Assembly: GCA_022769625.1 (NCBI GenBank)
Contig: JALEJP010000019.1
Location: forward strand, 62,001 to 126,000
DNA: 64,000 nt
From: Lachnospiraceae bacterium
GTDB lineage: Bacteria > Bacillota > Clostridia > Lachnospirales > Lachnospiraceae
Direction of reading: 5' to 3'
Under the pieces are notes generated by a model, which was not told the DNA's origin, did no database searches, and saw nothing but the letters and a program-made list of their open reading frames with translations. This document shows positions 8,511-18,037 of this stretch, in pieces; position 1 is the first letter of the stretch; each line of letters starts with the position of its first letter. The translations under genes were made by a program, and so were the position numbers.

Positions 8511-9867
8511 ATCTGTTCACCTCATCTGTATAAGAATGCTCAATCGTCTCTGTTTCCAAAAGCAGGGCTTCCACCAAAGCCCGACCGCTTGATTTTACAA
8601 TATTAATCTTCACTTGTAAAGATTTTTCCAGCTCACCCACTGTCATATCATCCAAAAATACATCCTGGCCGCTGCGCAGAATATTGCACGGCAGCAGCAG
8701 CTGTTCTCCAAATATACTGCCCTTCAGCTGTTTTTCCAGATCCTGACCGGTCAGAAGTCCGGATACGGTGATCCGTTCTCCAAAAAAATCATTTCGGATG
8801 GGATAAACGTGAATCTTAACATTCGGATATTTCTCCCGGATGCGTCTGGCAACCATGGAGATCACAGGCGCCGCAAGCATTCCTGTCGCTGCCGATATTG
8901 TATGGGACCTCCCATCACCGGGTCTTGCTGCAAGCTCCTCTTCCACCTCATCAATCAGAAGACGCAGCATTCCGACACCGTTTTCCAGCTGCAGATATCC
9001 GTCATAATATTCTGCCTCCGGAAGTGGTTCCTGCGCAAGCAAATACCATTCGTCGCTTGCATGTACAAAATGTATACCATATTCGGCGTAAATCTTTTGC
9101 TGCCAGCCACGAATCAGTTCCAGTACCTGGCGGGCATCTTCCTTATTAAATGGCTCCAGTGGATAAAGTCCATCACGGTATTTCGAAAGTCCTACCGGTA
9201 CCACTGATACACTTTGGAGATAAGGAAGATATCTGGTAAGGTCCTCTATACTCCTGGCAAGCTCATTCCCATCATTGATCCCCTTGCACAGAACAATCTG
9301 TCCGTTCATGTGAATACCGGCTTCATAAAACTGATCCACCTTTTTCAGGGCTTCTCCTGCAAAACGGTTTCGCAGCATTTCACAGCGAAGCTTTGGGTTT
9401 GTAGTCTGGAATGAAATATTCATCGGCTCCATATGGTAATAGATAATCCGTTCCACATCGTGACTGCTCATGTTGGTAAGCGTCACATAATTTCCCTGCA
9501 AAAACGACAGTCTGGAATCATCATCTTTAAAATAAAGTGTTTCACGCATACCAGCCGGCATCTGGTCGATAAAACAGAAAATACATTTATTACTGCAGGA
9601 GCGATAATCGTCCATCAGTCCACTTTCAAATTCTATCCCGATGTCATCCTCATATTCTTTTTCAATTTCAAGCTCCCACTCTTCCCCGTCCGGTTTCCGG
9701 ATGAGAACCTCCACATATTCGTCGTTCATAAGATAATGATAATCGAGAATATCCTCAATTGGCTGTCCACCGATGGCTACCAGCTCATCTCCCGGTTCGA
9801 TCTCCAGTTCCCCGGCTATACTTCCAGGCAGTACTTTCGATATAATATGCTTTTTCTTTTTTTTCAT
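8503..9867 (-). CDS. DUF512 radical SAM protein with N-terminal PDZ domain
   Basis: About 454 residues. A PDZ-like domain opens the protein ([19 protein letters not shown]). A cysteine motif CSNKCIFCF near residue 90 fits the CxxxCxxC signature of radical SAM iron-sulfur enzymes, and the C-terminal DUF512 domain follows. The family is widespread in Firmicutes, often next to der, and has no proven reaction. The start chosen is the ATG of the Lys-rich MKKKKKH segment (GGGAG 11 bases upstream); longer in-frame starts exist up to 9927. It is the first gene of the DUF512-der-plsY-gpsA unit. Confidence 0.88.
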   Translation of the reverse strand: MKKKKKHIISKVLPGSIAGELEIEPGDELVAIGGQPIEDILDYHYLMNDEYVEVLIRKPDGEEWELEIEKEYEDDIGIEFESGLMDDYRSCSNKCIFCFIDQMPAGMRETLYFKDDDSRLSFLQGNYVTLTNMSSHDVERIIYYHMEPMNISFQTTNPKLRCEMLRNRFAGEALKKVDQFYEAGIHMNGQIVLCKGINDGNELARSIEDLTRYLPYLQSVSVVPVGLSKYRDGLYPLEPFNKEDARQVLELIRGWQQKIYAEYGIHFVHASDEWYLLAQEPLPEAEYYDGYLQLENGVGMLRLLIDEVEEELAARPGDGRSHTISAATGMLAAPVISMVARRIREKYPNVKIHVYPIRNDFFGERITVSGLLTGQDLEKQLKGSIFGEQLLLPCNILRSGQDVFLDDMTVGELEKSLQVKINIVKSSGRALVEALLLETETIEHSYTDEVNRYE

Positions 9868-9970
9868 ACAATATAATTCTCCCATAAAGTCCGGCTTACT
9901 GTGCCGGTATTCCTTTATTTCTGACAACCGAAAGCAGACCCTGCAGGCTTTCTGCTGTTTTTCTCACTTA

Positions 9971-9999
9971 AGTATACAGGAGTCACTCTGCACAAGCAA
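9971..9999 (-). promoter_or_regulatory. Promoter of the DUF512-der-plsY-gpsA operon
   Basis: Minus-strand TTGCTT, a 17-base spacer and TATACT, about 105 bases upstream of the chosen start. It lies in the 313-base gap between the DUF512 gene and prs, which otherwise holds only the divergent prs promoter and a prs leader hairpin. Confidence 0.65.
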
Positions 10000-10086
10000 G
10001 AGGAAATTTTTATCCTCCGTATGGAACGATTACGCAAAAGGATTTTCCTTAAATTTTACATACTTCAACAAAATTTTACAATTTTC

Positions 10087-10115
10087 TTGACGCACAACAA
10101 GCAAAATGATATAAC
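10087..10115 (+). promoter_or_regulatory. Promoter of prs
   Basis: TTGACG, a 17-base spacer and TATAAC on the plus strand, ending 65 bases upstream of the prs ATG. It is divergent from the DUF512 promoter. Confidence 0.75.
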
Positions 10116-10138
10116 TAACATGTTACGAAAAGTATGAT

Positions 10139-10167
10139 TGCCGCATTCCTTTGGATTTTCTGCGGCA
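10139..10167 (+). other. Leader hairpin immediately before the prs ribosome binding site
   Basis: TGCCGCA and TGCGGCA form a perfect 7-bp stem around a 15-base loop, ending two bases before AGGAGG. A stem this close to the ribosome binding site could modulate translation of prs. It does not match any riboswitch class I know. Confidence 0.4.
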
Positions 10168-10180
10168 TTAGGAGGTAAAC

Positions 10181-11356
10181 ATGGCAAACTTACAACCGCT
10201 GATTCAATCTACTCCAATTGCACCCTTGAAAATCGCTTCTCTGGAAGGGTGTAAAACGCTTGCAAATCAGGTGAATGATTATCTGGTATCCTTCCGCCAC
10301 GAATCTCCTACCAATGTTGGACAGGACGACAGGCTCCAGGGTTATATTGCTGACAGCTATCTTGTGGACTGTGCCTGCCCCCGCTTCGGAAGCGGTGAAG
10401 GCAAAGGTGTCCTGAATGAATCCGTACGCGGATGCGATCTGTTCATCATGGTAGATATTACAAATTACAGTCTGACCTATAAAGTATGCGGATACGAGAA
10501 TCATATGTCACCGGACAATCATTTTCAGGATCTGAAACGTATTATTTCTGCCGCAAACGGAAAAGCGAGACGTATCAATGTCATCATGCCTTTCCTCTAC
10601 GAAGGCAGACAGCACAAGCGCTCAAAACGGGAATCCCTGGACTGTGCTCTCATGCTTCAGGAGCTTGTTGATATGGGAGTAAGCAATATTCTTACGTTTG
10701 ACGCACACGATCCTCGTGTATCCAACAGTATTCCTTTGCATGGTTTTGATTCCTTTATGCCAACTTACCAGTTTTTGAAAGCACTGGTTGATTCTGTGCC
10801 GGATTTCATCATCGATAACGATCATCTGATGATCATAAGCCCGGATGAGGGTGCGATGGGACGTGCCGTGTATTTTTCAAACATTCTCGGTGTTGACATG
10901 GGTATGTTCTACAAGAGACGTGATTACTCCACGATTGTAGGCGGCAAAAACCCGATTGTTGCACATGAGTTTCTGGGCGACGATGTCAAGGGAAAAGATG
11001 TTATCATCATAGATGATATGATTTCCTCCGGAGAAAGCATGCTGGATGTTGCCAAACAGTTGAAAGCCCGCGAAGCAGGCCGTGTGTTTGTCTGCACCAC
11101 TTTTGGACTCTTTACGGATGGCCTTGAGAAATTCGATGAGTATTACGAAAAAGGTTTCATCACAAAAGTAGTTACTACCAACCTGAACTATCGTCCGGAA
11201 GAGCTGCTTAAGCGTCCTTATTATCAGGAAGCGGACATGAGCAAATTCCTTGCATCAATCATTGATTCACTGAATCATAATGTATCCATATCCAGTGTAC
11301 AGTCACCTACAGACAAGATACACAAACTTCTGGAAAAATATAAGAATAAGCGGTAA
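10181..11356 (+). CDS. prs: Ribose-phosphate pyrophosphokinase (PRPP synthase), long form
   Basis: 391 residues. The PRPP-binding loop (VIIIDDMISSGES), the flexible-loop segment RQHKRSKRES and the FDAHDPR motif identify PRPP synthase, which converts ribose 5-phosphate and ATP to PRPP for nucleotide, His and Trp synthesis. The protein is some 70 residues longer than the classical enzyme of about 315 residues. The extra length includes an N-terminal stretch and insertions such as the acidic Gly-rich segment near residue 70, so it belongs to a divergent clostridial form. AGGAGG lies five bases before the ATG. It is monocistronic and ends in a strong terminator. Confidence 0.93.
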   Translation: MANLQPLIQSTPIAPLKIASLEGCKTLANQVNDYLVSFRHESPTNVGQDDRLQGYIADSYLVDCACPRFGSGEGKGVLNESVRGCDLFIMVDITNYSLTYKVCGYENHMSPDNHFQDLKRIISAANGKARRINVIMPFLYEGRQHKRSKRESLDCALMLQELVDMGVSNILTFDAHDPRVSNSIPLHGFDSFMPTYQFLKALVDSVPDFIIDNDHLMIISPDEGAMGRAVYFSNILGVDMGMFYKRRDYSTIVGGKNPIVAHEFLGDDVKGKDVIIIDDMISSGESMLDVAKQLKAREAGRVFVCTTFGLFTDGLEKFDEYYEKGFITKVVTTNLNYRPEELLKRPYYQEADMSKFLASIIDSLNHNVSISSVQSPTDKIHKLLEKYKNKR

Positions 11357-11371
11357 ATTTATTTTATACAG

Positions 11372-11422
11372 AAAAGGCATCCTGCCGGAACCAAAACGGT
11401 TCTGCGGCAGGATGCCTTTTTC
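11372..11422. terminator. Bidirectional terminator between prs and the GH95 gene
   Basis: A long GC-rich stem AAAGGCATCCTGCCG/CGGCAGGATGCCTTT with an inner GAACC/GGTTC extension, A-run on one side and T-run on the other. It serves prs on plus and, as the last element after the convergent gene at 11499, can serve the GH95 gene on minus. Confidence 0.93.
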
Positions 11423-11498
11423 CGTTGTTGCCATGTATCTGCAGGAAGCTGCCGGTGGCAGATTCCTGCGGATTACAATGATTGAATGATTCAGAATG

Positions 11499-14400
11499 TT
11501 ATTTCTTTTTGTAAACAACCTTCTTACTGATGCCTGCCTTTTTCAGAGCAGCTTTCACTTTTGTCAGATTCTTCTTTGTCATCTTCTTGGAAACGGTGAC
11601 CTTAATCTTGGAAGCTGTACCGCGGAATGCATTTTTACCAAATTTCGGAACACCGGTACCCTTAAAGGTAACGCTGGCAAGCTTCTCACACTTATAGAAG
11701 CTCTCCTTTCCTATATCTGTCACATTACTTCCAATCACAACTGATTTAATATTCTTATTCTTCCGGAATACCTTTGCAGAAACAGAGGTCACCTTAAACG
11801 TAAATCCGTCAATCTTAACCGTTGCAGGAATCGTAATCTTTGTTTTTTTCTTGTCAGCCAGTTTCACAGCCGCTGCTGTTCCATTCACTGATGCAGATTT
11901 TGTAACTTTGTAAGTTACCCCGCCAACATTAACCGTTTTTCCCACTGCCGGCACGGTAACGGTCGGAGGAGGTGTAACTGCTTTGACAAGTCCTGCCTTT
12001 GCAGCTTTGACTGCATCCAGTGCTTTCTGAATCTCTTCCTGTGTGGCATCTGGATTCTCACAGACTCTGCGCGCATCTTCAAGGGCTTTGTGGAATATCT
12101 GAACACTCTCGGACGCATAACCGGTCAGAACGGTCTTTTCTGCATCTGCAATTGCTGCCGTCAGAGAAGATTTATCCGTGTCCGGTTTCTTTGCTTCAAG
12201 TCCTTCGTATGCTTTTTTCAACCGTTCCAGTGCGTCATCAATATCTTTCTGATCCGCATCATCCTCAAGTACGAGAATCTTTTTCGCCTCTGCCTGGGCA
12301 TTTTCAAGTGCTTTCGCTGTTTCTTCCGTATATCCGGATAAATCCTTTTCTTTAATCTCCAGCACAAGATTCCACAGTTCTTCATTGTCCACCATCACAG
12401 CAACGTCTGCGGATACTTTATAGACATTAAACTCTGCTGCCGTCACATGCTGATTCTTTGTGCCGGTATCATCCATGGTTGCCGTTGCGCGAATCTGGAT
12501 TCGACGCATTTCCGTCGGTTCAAATTCTACTGATTTTACCGTCTTGTCGGATGCCCAGTTTCCTTCTGTAATCTTTACAAAATCATCGCCGGATGCTGTT
12601 GTACTGTACCAGAGTGTATAGCCCGTGATCACACCGTTATTGGAGGAACCGCCTCTTGGCACGTATTCCAATTTATTCAGTGTTACGTTCTGTCCGAAAT
12701 CAATGGTAAACTCATTGTTCAGGTTGTTAGCGATATCCGGATGAACACCGCCGCCGGACCATTTGGTATGCCACAGAGTATTTACATCACCGTCAATTGC
12801 CCATTCTGCAGGTCCGTCATTTCCGCTTGCCTCTTCACTGCCTGCCACAGCCTTCCATCCGTTTTTGGAAAGCTCTGTGCTGGTCAGATCCTCCACCGAA
12901 GCAACAGCTGATTCTTTTCCTTCCAGACTGCCCACGCAGGCAACTACCTTGTACTGCACAGATGAAGGCTCTGTCAGACTTCCGGGGTCAATATAAGAAG
13001 TTCTTGCAACACCCTCTGCAATCTTTGTGAAAGAACCATTTACTGCACGATATACAATATAGGAATCCGCATCTTCCACTTCCTGCCAGCTTACCTTTAC
13101 ACCACTCTCACCATAATATTTTGCCTTGACATTTTTCGGTGCGGACGGAGTTTTCGGCAAATTGCTGACTGTGTAAGTCTCTCCTTTTTCTGTCAGGAAG
13201 GAAACACGGTTTTTCTCTCCCTCCACCGGTGTCGCTGCAATCTGTTTTCCACTGGAATCTGTGACAACTGCAGTTGTTATACCTTTGTACTGTACCTGGC
13301 ATTCTCCGCCATTTTGGGAAAGGATTTCAATGGAGACAGCTTCCCCATCCTTCCATTCGATTCCAATCTCGAAATTGCCGCGTGCAACAATACCATCAAC
13401 CGAACCATCGCTCCACTCATCCGGTATAGCCGGAAGAATGTTGATGTAACCCATATTACTCTGCATCAGCATTTCATTGACACCGGAAGTATATCCAAAG
13501 TTTCCGTCAATCTGGAATGGAGAATGTGTATCCCACATATTCGGATAAATACCCTTCTTGAACAGAGTCTGAATCAGCTGATAAGCTTTGTCTCCTTTTC
13601 CTGTTCTTGCCCAGGAATTGATACGCTGACCCATTCCCCAGCCGGTAGATTCCATACCGCGGTCTGTCAGAGATACGATTGCTGCATCCATATAAGTATC
13701 ATTGTCAACGGAGATCAGATCACCCGGGAACAGACCAAGCAGATGTGACATATGGCGGTGTCCTCTGTCACCGATACTGCCGAGTGTGGTTTCATTGTAC
13801 CACTCCTTGATCTGGCCGCTGTCACCTACTTCAATCGGTGCCAGTCTGCTCTGATTCTCTTTCCAGGTTTTAACCAGATCCTCATCTACGCCCAGTGTCT
13901 CAGCTGCGGTAATGCAGTCTTCATAAAGCTGCCAGATCAGCTCCTGCTCATAGGCATTTCCAAGCGTTCTCGGTCCATGCTCCGGTGAGTAGGTAGGTGC
14001 AGATACCAGTCTGGTGGATTTGGTTCCGTCTTCCAGTGTGATCTCCACTCCGCTGTCCACAAGAATCTGATCATAAAGGATCGCTTCTTCCTTCATCATC
14101 GGATAGATCTTTTCTTCCATGTATTTTTCATCTTTGGTGTACTCATAGTATTCCCAACAGTTCTGAAGAATCCACGGAACAGCCGCCGGTGACCAGCCCC
14201 ATGAGAAATCCCAGCCCGGACACGTCCAGCCAAACGGAGTATTCTGTGTATGAGCCGTAAATCCATTTGCTTCGCCCTCAGCACTGCTGATGCCAAAATA
14301 CGTCTCTGCCGTAACACGTCCCGGCTCTCTTAAAGAATCCACATAATCGATCAGAGGTGTGGCACATTCTGCCAGGTTTGAGGAATAGGTCGGCCAGTAA

Positions 14401-15791
14401 TTCATCTGAAGATTTACATTCATATGATAATCACTGCCCCATGGCACGCGGTTTGCATCACCGACGCGGTTCTGCCATACACCCTGAAGATTGGAAGGAA
14501 GATCTCCTTCTCTGGAGGAAGCGATTGTAAGATACCTGCCATACTGATACAGAAGCACTTCCAGAAGACGTTTCTCTGCGTCTGTGGCTGTATTGTTTTT
14601 ATATGCTGCCAGCAGAGCATCCGTGGTCATACCTGTAACATCCTGTCCAAGATCCAGGTCAACTCTGGAGAAAAGCTCCTGATAGTCTGCAAGATGGCTT
14701 GCCTTCACTGCATCGTAACCTTTTTCCGCTGCCGCATCCACAACTGACGCAACGCTTTTTGCCAGCTGTTCCTCTGTCTCTCCGGTACGGTAACTTGGAT
14801 AATCATTTTTATAATCCGTATCCGCAGATACAAATATGATAACCTCCTGAGCGTCTGTGATGTTCAGAGACATATTATCCAGTCCGGCTGTTACCTGACC
14901 GGAGGTGACAACCTGAAGCTTGGAATTCAGCTTCATCTGATTATCCTGCAAGCTTCCAGACGTCACAATAGATTTCTCCTGAGCGTCTACCTGATAGTTC
15001 ACATTTTTCCCAAGATTTCTGGATGTCACACCTTCCGCATTGTCAACCGGAAAGCTGACATTCAGACTCATACTGTCATCGCCGTCTGCCGTCAGTTTCA
15101 TAGCCAGAACATTATCCGGATAACTGATAAAATACTCTCTGTGATAAGCGGTACCGCCTGCTGTAAAGTCTACATTTGCAATCGCAGTGGTAAGATCCAG
15201 ATTTCTCTCATAACTGCTGGTCGCCGTAGAATCCGTCAGTCCGCTGAAAGTCAGATAAATGTCTCCCCAGGACTGATAAGCGCCATAGCCTGAGGATTCG
15301 CCCACCAGCTGATTACAGAGTGTGGAAGCAGTACTGTCATTTCCGGAAAGAAATGCATTGACCACGTCCTCGTATGCCTCAGACATCTTTTTGCCATTTG
15401 ATGCCGTGCTCTTATTACCGCCATTATAATTTTTCCTGGATTCACTGGGTCCTCCATTCCACAGTGTCTTCTGGTTAAAAGTAAGGCGTTCTGAAGCAAT
15501 TTCTCCGTATATATTCGCCCCCATAAAACTGTTTCCGATGGGAAGTGTCAGCTGCTGCCATTTGTTATCCTCAGCCGTTGTACCGAAACCTCCGGCATCC
15601 AGAATCGTGCTCCCTTTGCTGACCGGCTCGTCATACCACAGTTTTAACAGATTTTCATCCTGCACTGCTTTCTGCGCCGTCGGTACTGCCAGTAATGAAG
15701 ATGCAGCCAGTGCACTCACCGGAACAGATGTCATCAGAAGCACTGCAGACAATGCAGCAGACATAACCTTTAATACATTTTTCTTTTTCAT
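11499..15791 (-). CDS. Secreted multimodular GH95 glycosidase (alpha-L-fucosidase type)
   Basis: 1430 residues. A signal peptide covers about residues 1-30. The GH95 region spans about 50-870 and keeps the family catalytic residues: the NxN pair at 458/460 inside HMNVNLQMNYW, Glu604 in SPEHG and Asp762 in FQIDGNFGY, corresponding to the Asn pair, Glu and Asp described for the Bifidobacterium enzyme AfcA. It is followed by a fibronectin III-like domain (about 880-960), an F5/8 discoidin-like carbohydrate-binding domain (about 977-1122), two FIVAR helical repeats (about 1138-1270) and a BspA-type leucine-rich repeat region up to a Lys-rich end. No LPXTG anchor is present, so it is released or held non-covalently. 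Members release alpha-1,2-fucose, or L-galactose, from host or plant glycans. Confidence 0.92.
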   Translation of the reverse strand: MKKKNVLKVMSAALSAVLLMTSVPVSALAASSLLAVPTAQKAVQDENLLKLWYDEPVSKGSTILDAGGFGTTAEDNKWQQLTLPIGNSFMGANIYGEIASERLTFNQKTLWNGGPSESRKNYNGGNKSTASNGKKMSEAYEDVVNAFLSGNDSTASTLCNQLVGESSGYGAYQSWGDIYLTFSGLTDSTATSSYERNLDLTTAIANVDFTAGGTAYHREYFISYPDNVLAMKLTADGDDSMSLNVSFPVDNAEGVTSRNLGKNVNYQVDAQEKSIVTSGSLQDNQMKLNSKLQVVTSGQVTAGLDNMSLNITDAQEVIIFVSADTDYKNDYPSYRTGETEEQLAKSVASVVDAAAEKGYDAVKASHLADYQELFSRVDLDLGQDVTGMTTDALLAAYKNNTATDAEKRLLEVLLYQYGRYLTIASSREGDLPSNLQGVWQNRVGDANRVPWGSDYHMNVNLQMNYWPTYSSNLAECATPLIDYVDSLREPGRVTAETYFGISSAEGEANGFTAHTQNTPFGWTCPGWDFSWGWSPAAVPWILQNCWEYYEYTKDEKYMEEKIYPMMKEEAILYDQILVDSGVEITLEDGTKSTRLVSAPTYSPEHGPRTLGNAYEQELIWQLYEDCITAAETLGVDEDLVKTWKENQSRLAPIEVGDSGQIKEWYNETTLGSIGDRGHRHMSHLLGLFPGDLISVDNDTYMDAAIVSLTDRGMESTGWGMGQRINSWARTGKGDKAYQLIQTLFKKGIYPNMWDTHSPFQIDGNFGYTSGVNEMLMQSNMGYINILPAIPDEWSDGSVDGIVARGNFEIGIEWKDGEAVSIEILSQNGGECQVQYKGITTAVVTDSSGKQIAATPVEGEKNRVSFLTEKGETYTVSNLPKTPSAPKNVKAKYYGESGVKVSWQEVEDADSYIVYRAVNGSFTKIAEGVARTSYIDPGSLTEPSSVQYKVVACVGSLEGKESAVASVEDLTSTELSKNGWKAVAGSEEASGNDGPAEWAIDGDVNTLWHTKWSGGGVHPDIANNLNNEFTIDFGQNVTLNKLEYVPRGGSSNNGVITGYTLWYSTTASGDDFVKITEGNWASDKTVKSVEFEPTEMRRIQIRATATMDDTGTKNQHVTAAEFNVYKVSADVAVMVDNEELWNLVLEIKEKDLSGYTEETAKALENAQAEAKKILVLEDDADQKDIDDALERLKKAYEGLEAKKPDTDKSSLTAAIADAEKTVLTGYASESVQIFHKALEDARRVCENPDATQEEIQKALDAVKAAKAGLVKAVTPPPTVTVPAVGKTVNVGGVTYKVTKSASVNGTAAAVKLADKKKTKITIPATVKIDGFTFKVTSVSAKVFRKNKNIKSVVIGSNVTDIGKESFYKCEKLASVTFKGTGVPKFGKNAFRGTASKIKVTVSKKMTKKNLTKVKAALKKAGISKKVVYKKK

Positions 15792-15851
15792 GCCTTCTCC
15801 TTTTCCTTTCTCTTATTTCCCGATGTTTTTACAAACTCCGGAATTTATATA

Positions 15852-15880
15852 ATTTTACCATTACTCCCTTGTTTTTACAA
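15852..15880 (-). promoter_or_regulatory. Promoter of the GH95 gene
   Basis: Minus-strand TTGTAA, a 17-base spacer and TAAAAT, about 60 bases upstream of the ATG. No operator-like repeat was recognised next to it. Confidence 0.6.
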
Positions 15881-15905
15881 TGTAAATTCGTAGCTTTTTT
15901 TTGCA

Positions 15906-15936
15906 TAAAAAAGCACCCGCCATTTTGACGAGTGCA
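15906..15936 (-). terminator. Terminator after pgeF
   Basis: A 9-bp stem GCACTCGTC/GGCGGGTGC with two G-U pairs, a 5-base loop and six T on the minus strand. It separates the translation-related gene run from the GH95 gene. Confidence 0.85.
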
Positions 15937-15947
15937 ATTTTTCCTGT

Positions 15948-16775
15948 TTATTGCTCCTTCATCCCCAAAAATGCAGCTAAATTGCCCCTTTTCCCTCCGG
16001 AAGCCCGATGCGAATAGAAAATGCCGGGATTACAGCAGGTACATAAATCTGTTGTAAAAATATGCTCTGGCAAAATACCGGCTTCCTCCATGACAATTTC
16101 ATTTGCCCTCCACAGATCAAGCTGATATCGCCCATTCTCTTTACGATAATACAACTGTTCCTGACAATCTTCCCGATAAAAATGACGAAATTCCTGAATC
16201 ACCTCTTCGCTGACTTCATAGCATTTCTGACAGATGGAAGGTCCGATCACTGCCAGAATGTTTTCCGGACGACATCCATAACAGTCCGCCATCGTTTGTA
16301 CGGTGACCTTACCCATCTTATGAACGGTACCGCGCCACCCGGAATGAGAAAGCCCGATGGCATGCCTCACCGGATCTACAAAATATAAAGGTACACAGTC
16401 TGCATAAAAAGTGGCAAGCACTACTCCTGGCACGTCCGTGACCAGCCCGTCAACATCCGTATAATCCAGAGGCTTTCCAAATCCTTTCCCCCTGTCCTTT
16501 TCATCCACAACACGGACATTTGTGGTGTGCGTCTGCTGGGAAAAAACCAGATTTTCTGTCGAAAATCCGATTGCGTCTGCAATCCTGCGGAAATTTTCCC
16601 GCACATTTTCTTCTTTGTCTCCTCTGGAAAAGCTTAAATTCATGCTGGAGAGGTATCCTTCGCTGACACCTCCCATTCGTGTGGAAAACCCCTGTATCAG
16701 TCCTTCTACCTGAGAAAGCCCGTTGCAGGAAAACCACGTCACCCCGTTTTTTTCTTTTTTTTCAAATATACCCAT
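15948..16775 (-). CDS. pgeF: Peptidoglycan editing factor / multicopper-like laccase-domain protein
   Basis: About 275 residues. The family motifs FSTRMGGVS near the start, HSGWRG (metal-binding His) in the middle and FYSHRASGGKRGN near the end are all present. The family (YlmD/PgeF, once called polyphenol oxidase) acts on purine nucleosides or on misincorporated amino acids in peptidoglycan precursors, depending on the organism. The ATG at 16775 has GAGAGG seven bases upstream; ATGs at 16790 and 16793 are possible but poorly spaced. It is last in the run from rimM onward and ends in a terminator. Confidence 0.88.
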   Translation of the reverse strand: MGIFEKKEKNGVTWFSCNGLSQVEGLIQGFSTRMGGVSEGYLSSMNLSFSRGDKEENVRENFRRIADAIGFSTENLVFSQQTHTTNVRVVDEKDRGKGFGKPLDYTDVDGLVTDVPGVVLATFYADCVPLYFVDPVRHAIGLSHSGWRGTVHKMGKVTVQTMADCYGCRPENILAVIGPSICQKCYEVSEEVIQEFRHFYREDCQEQLYYRKENGRYQLDLWRANEIVMEEAGILPEHIFTTDLCTCCNPGIFYSHRASGGKRGNLAAFLGMKEQ

Positions 16776-16798
16776 CCTTGTTCCTCTCATCATCTTCT

Positions 16799-17164
16799 TT
16801 AAAACCGTACGGTACCCGTATAAGAAAAGGCATCCTTCAAAAGATGAATGTCCCCTCCATCAACGGCAGCCACATCAAAACGTACACTCATGTCACCGAA
16901 CAGTCCCTGCTGTTTCATATAATAATCTGCAACCCGGCAGATTTTTCTCTGTTTTTTTACGGTGACAGCGTCAGCGGCAAAACCTTTCCTTCCGGTACCG
17001 CGATATTTTACTTCGATAAACACCAGATATCCTCCATCCCGGGCAATCAGATCGATTTCTCCCACTTTGCATCTGTAATTCTGCTCCAGAATATGATATC
17101 CATTTTCCTGAAGACGCTCTGCCACCAACGTCTCATATCTGCTCCCTGTTTCTCTATTATTCAA
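16799..17164 (-). CDS. YraN-family endonuclease-like protein (UPF0102)
   Basis: 121 residues. The family core is visible: GEIDLIARDGGYLVFIEVKYR, resembling the active-site Glu-Asp...Glu-x-Lys of the Holliday-junction resolvase/restriction-endonuclease fold. The start is a TTG six bases after AAAGGA; no better start exists in frame. It lies between rnhB and pgeF, an arrangement common in clostridia. A role in DNA repair or uptake is proposed for the family but not established. Confidence 0.9.
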   Translation of the reverse strand: MNNRETGSRYETLVAERLQENGYHILEQNYRCKVGEIDLIARDGGYLVFIEVKYRGTGRKGFAADAVTVKKQRKICRVADYYMKQQGLFGDMSVRFDVAAVDGGDIHLLKDAFSYTGTVRF

Positions 17165-17211
17165 ATAAAATCCTTTCTTCTCCTGCTCATTTCATGACTT
17201 TTCCGTACAGA

Positions 17212-17979
17212 TCACAGCAAATTTTTCAAAAAACTCTTTCTGTGTATCGGTGACGGTCCGTACTTTCGGACTGCCTCAATATGAGCTGCCGAACCGTAAC
17301 CTTTATGTCCGGCAAATCCGTACTGCGGCATGATTTTATCATACTCCCGCATCAGTCGATCCCTGGTTACTTTTGCAAGGATACTGGCTGCCGCTATGGA
17401 CACACTTTTCGCATCTCCTTTAATAATTGGTACCTGCCTGATCGCAACGTCCGGAATGCGGACTGCATCATTTAACAGAATCTGCGGTTTAACGGAAAGC
17501 TTGCTGATCGCTTCCCGCATGGCTTCATAGGTGGCCTGCAGAATATTAATTTCATCAATTCTGGCAGGAGAAGCCATCCCAACGGCTGCCGCCACTGCCT
17601 GATCCAGAATCTGGTCATAAAGCTCTTCCCGTTTTTTTTCCGTGAGCTGTTTGGAGTCATTCAGCCAGAGAATCTCACAGTCCTTCGGCAAAATCACAGC
17701 TCCTGCGACCACCGGCCCCGCCAGTGGTCCCCGTCCCGCTTCATCTATGCCGCATACATAGCCCATGGCTTCATATTCGTGTTCATAGCAGCGCATAACT
17801 TCCAGGCGAAGTCGTTCTTTTTTTAAAATGTCCTTCTTTTTTTCGTACTTCCTGCATATACTCTGCACACCACTTCTGGAATCTGACTGATATTGCCGGA
17901 TCAGTTCATCCCACCCATCCTCTTTTGACTGTTCAAACTCCGCTTTAATCTGTGCGATACTTTTCATGCTTTTTTCCAT
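17212..17979 (-). CDS. rnhB: Ribonuclease HII
   Basis: 255 residues. The motif GIDEAGRGPLAGPVVAGAV gives the first catalytic Asp and Glu, and later acidic residues (NDSKQL, NDAV) follow the family pattern. The enzyme cuts RNA in RNA-DNA hybrids and single ribonucleotides in DNA. An N-terminal extension of about 75 residues, as in the Bacillus enzyme, precedes the catalytic domain. The ATG at 17979 follows GGAGGAGG. A strong terminator-like hairpin lies just before this ribosome binding site. Confidence 0.94.
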   Translation of the reverse strand: MEKSMKSIAQIKAEFEQSKEDGWDELIRQYQSDSRSGVQSICRKYEKKKDILKKERLRLEVMRCYEHEYEAMGYVCGIDEAGRGPLAGPVVAGAVILPKDCEILWLNDSKQLTEKKREELYDQILDQAVAAAVGMASPARIDEINILQATYEAMREAISKLSVKPQILLNDAVRIPDVAIRQVPIIKGDAKSVSIAAASILAKVTRDRLMREYDKIMPQYGFAGHKGYGSAAHIEAVRKYGPSPIHRKSFLKNLL

Positions 17980-17994
17980 AGCCTCCTCCGGTGC

Positions 17995-18022
17995 AAAAAG
18001 GAGCGCTGCCAAACAGCGCCCC
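17995..18022 (-). terminator. Intrinsic terminator between the first signal peptidase gene and rnhB
   Basis: Minus-strand stem GGGGCGCTG/CAGCGCTCC (one G-U pair), loop TTTGG, then five T. It sits only 16 bases upstream of the rnhB start. rnhB would then depend on read-through, which makes the hairpin a partial terminator, or on a promoter that was not seen. Confidence 0.75.
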
Positions 18023-18037
18023 GCACTTTTCCTGTTT

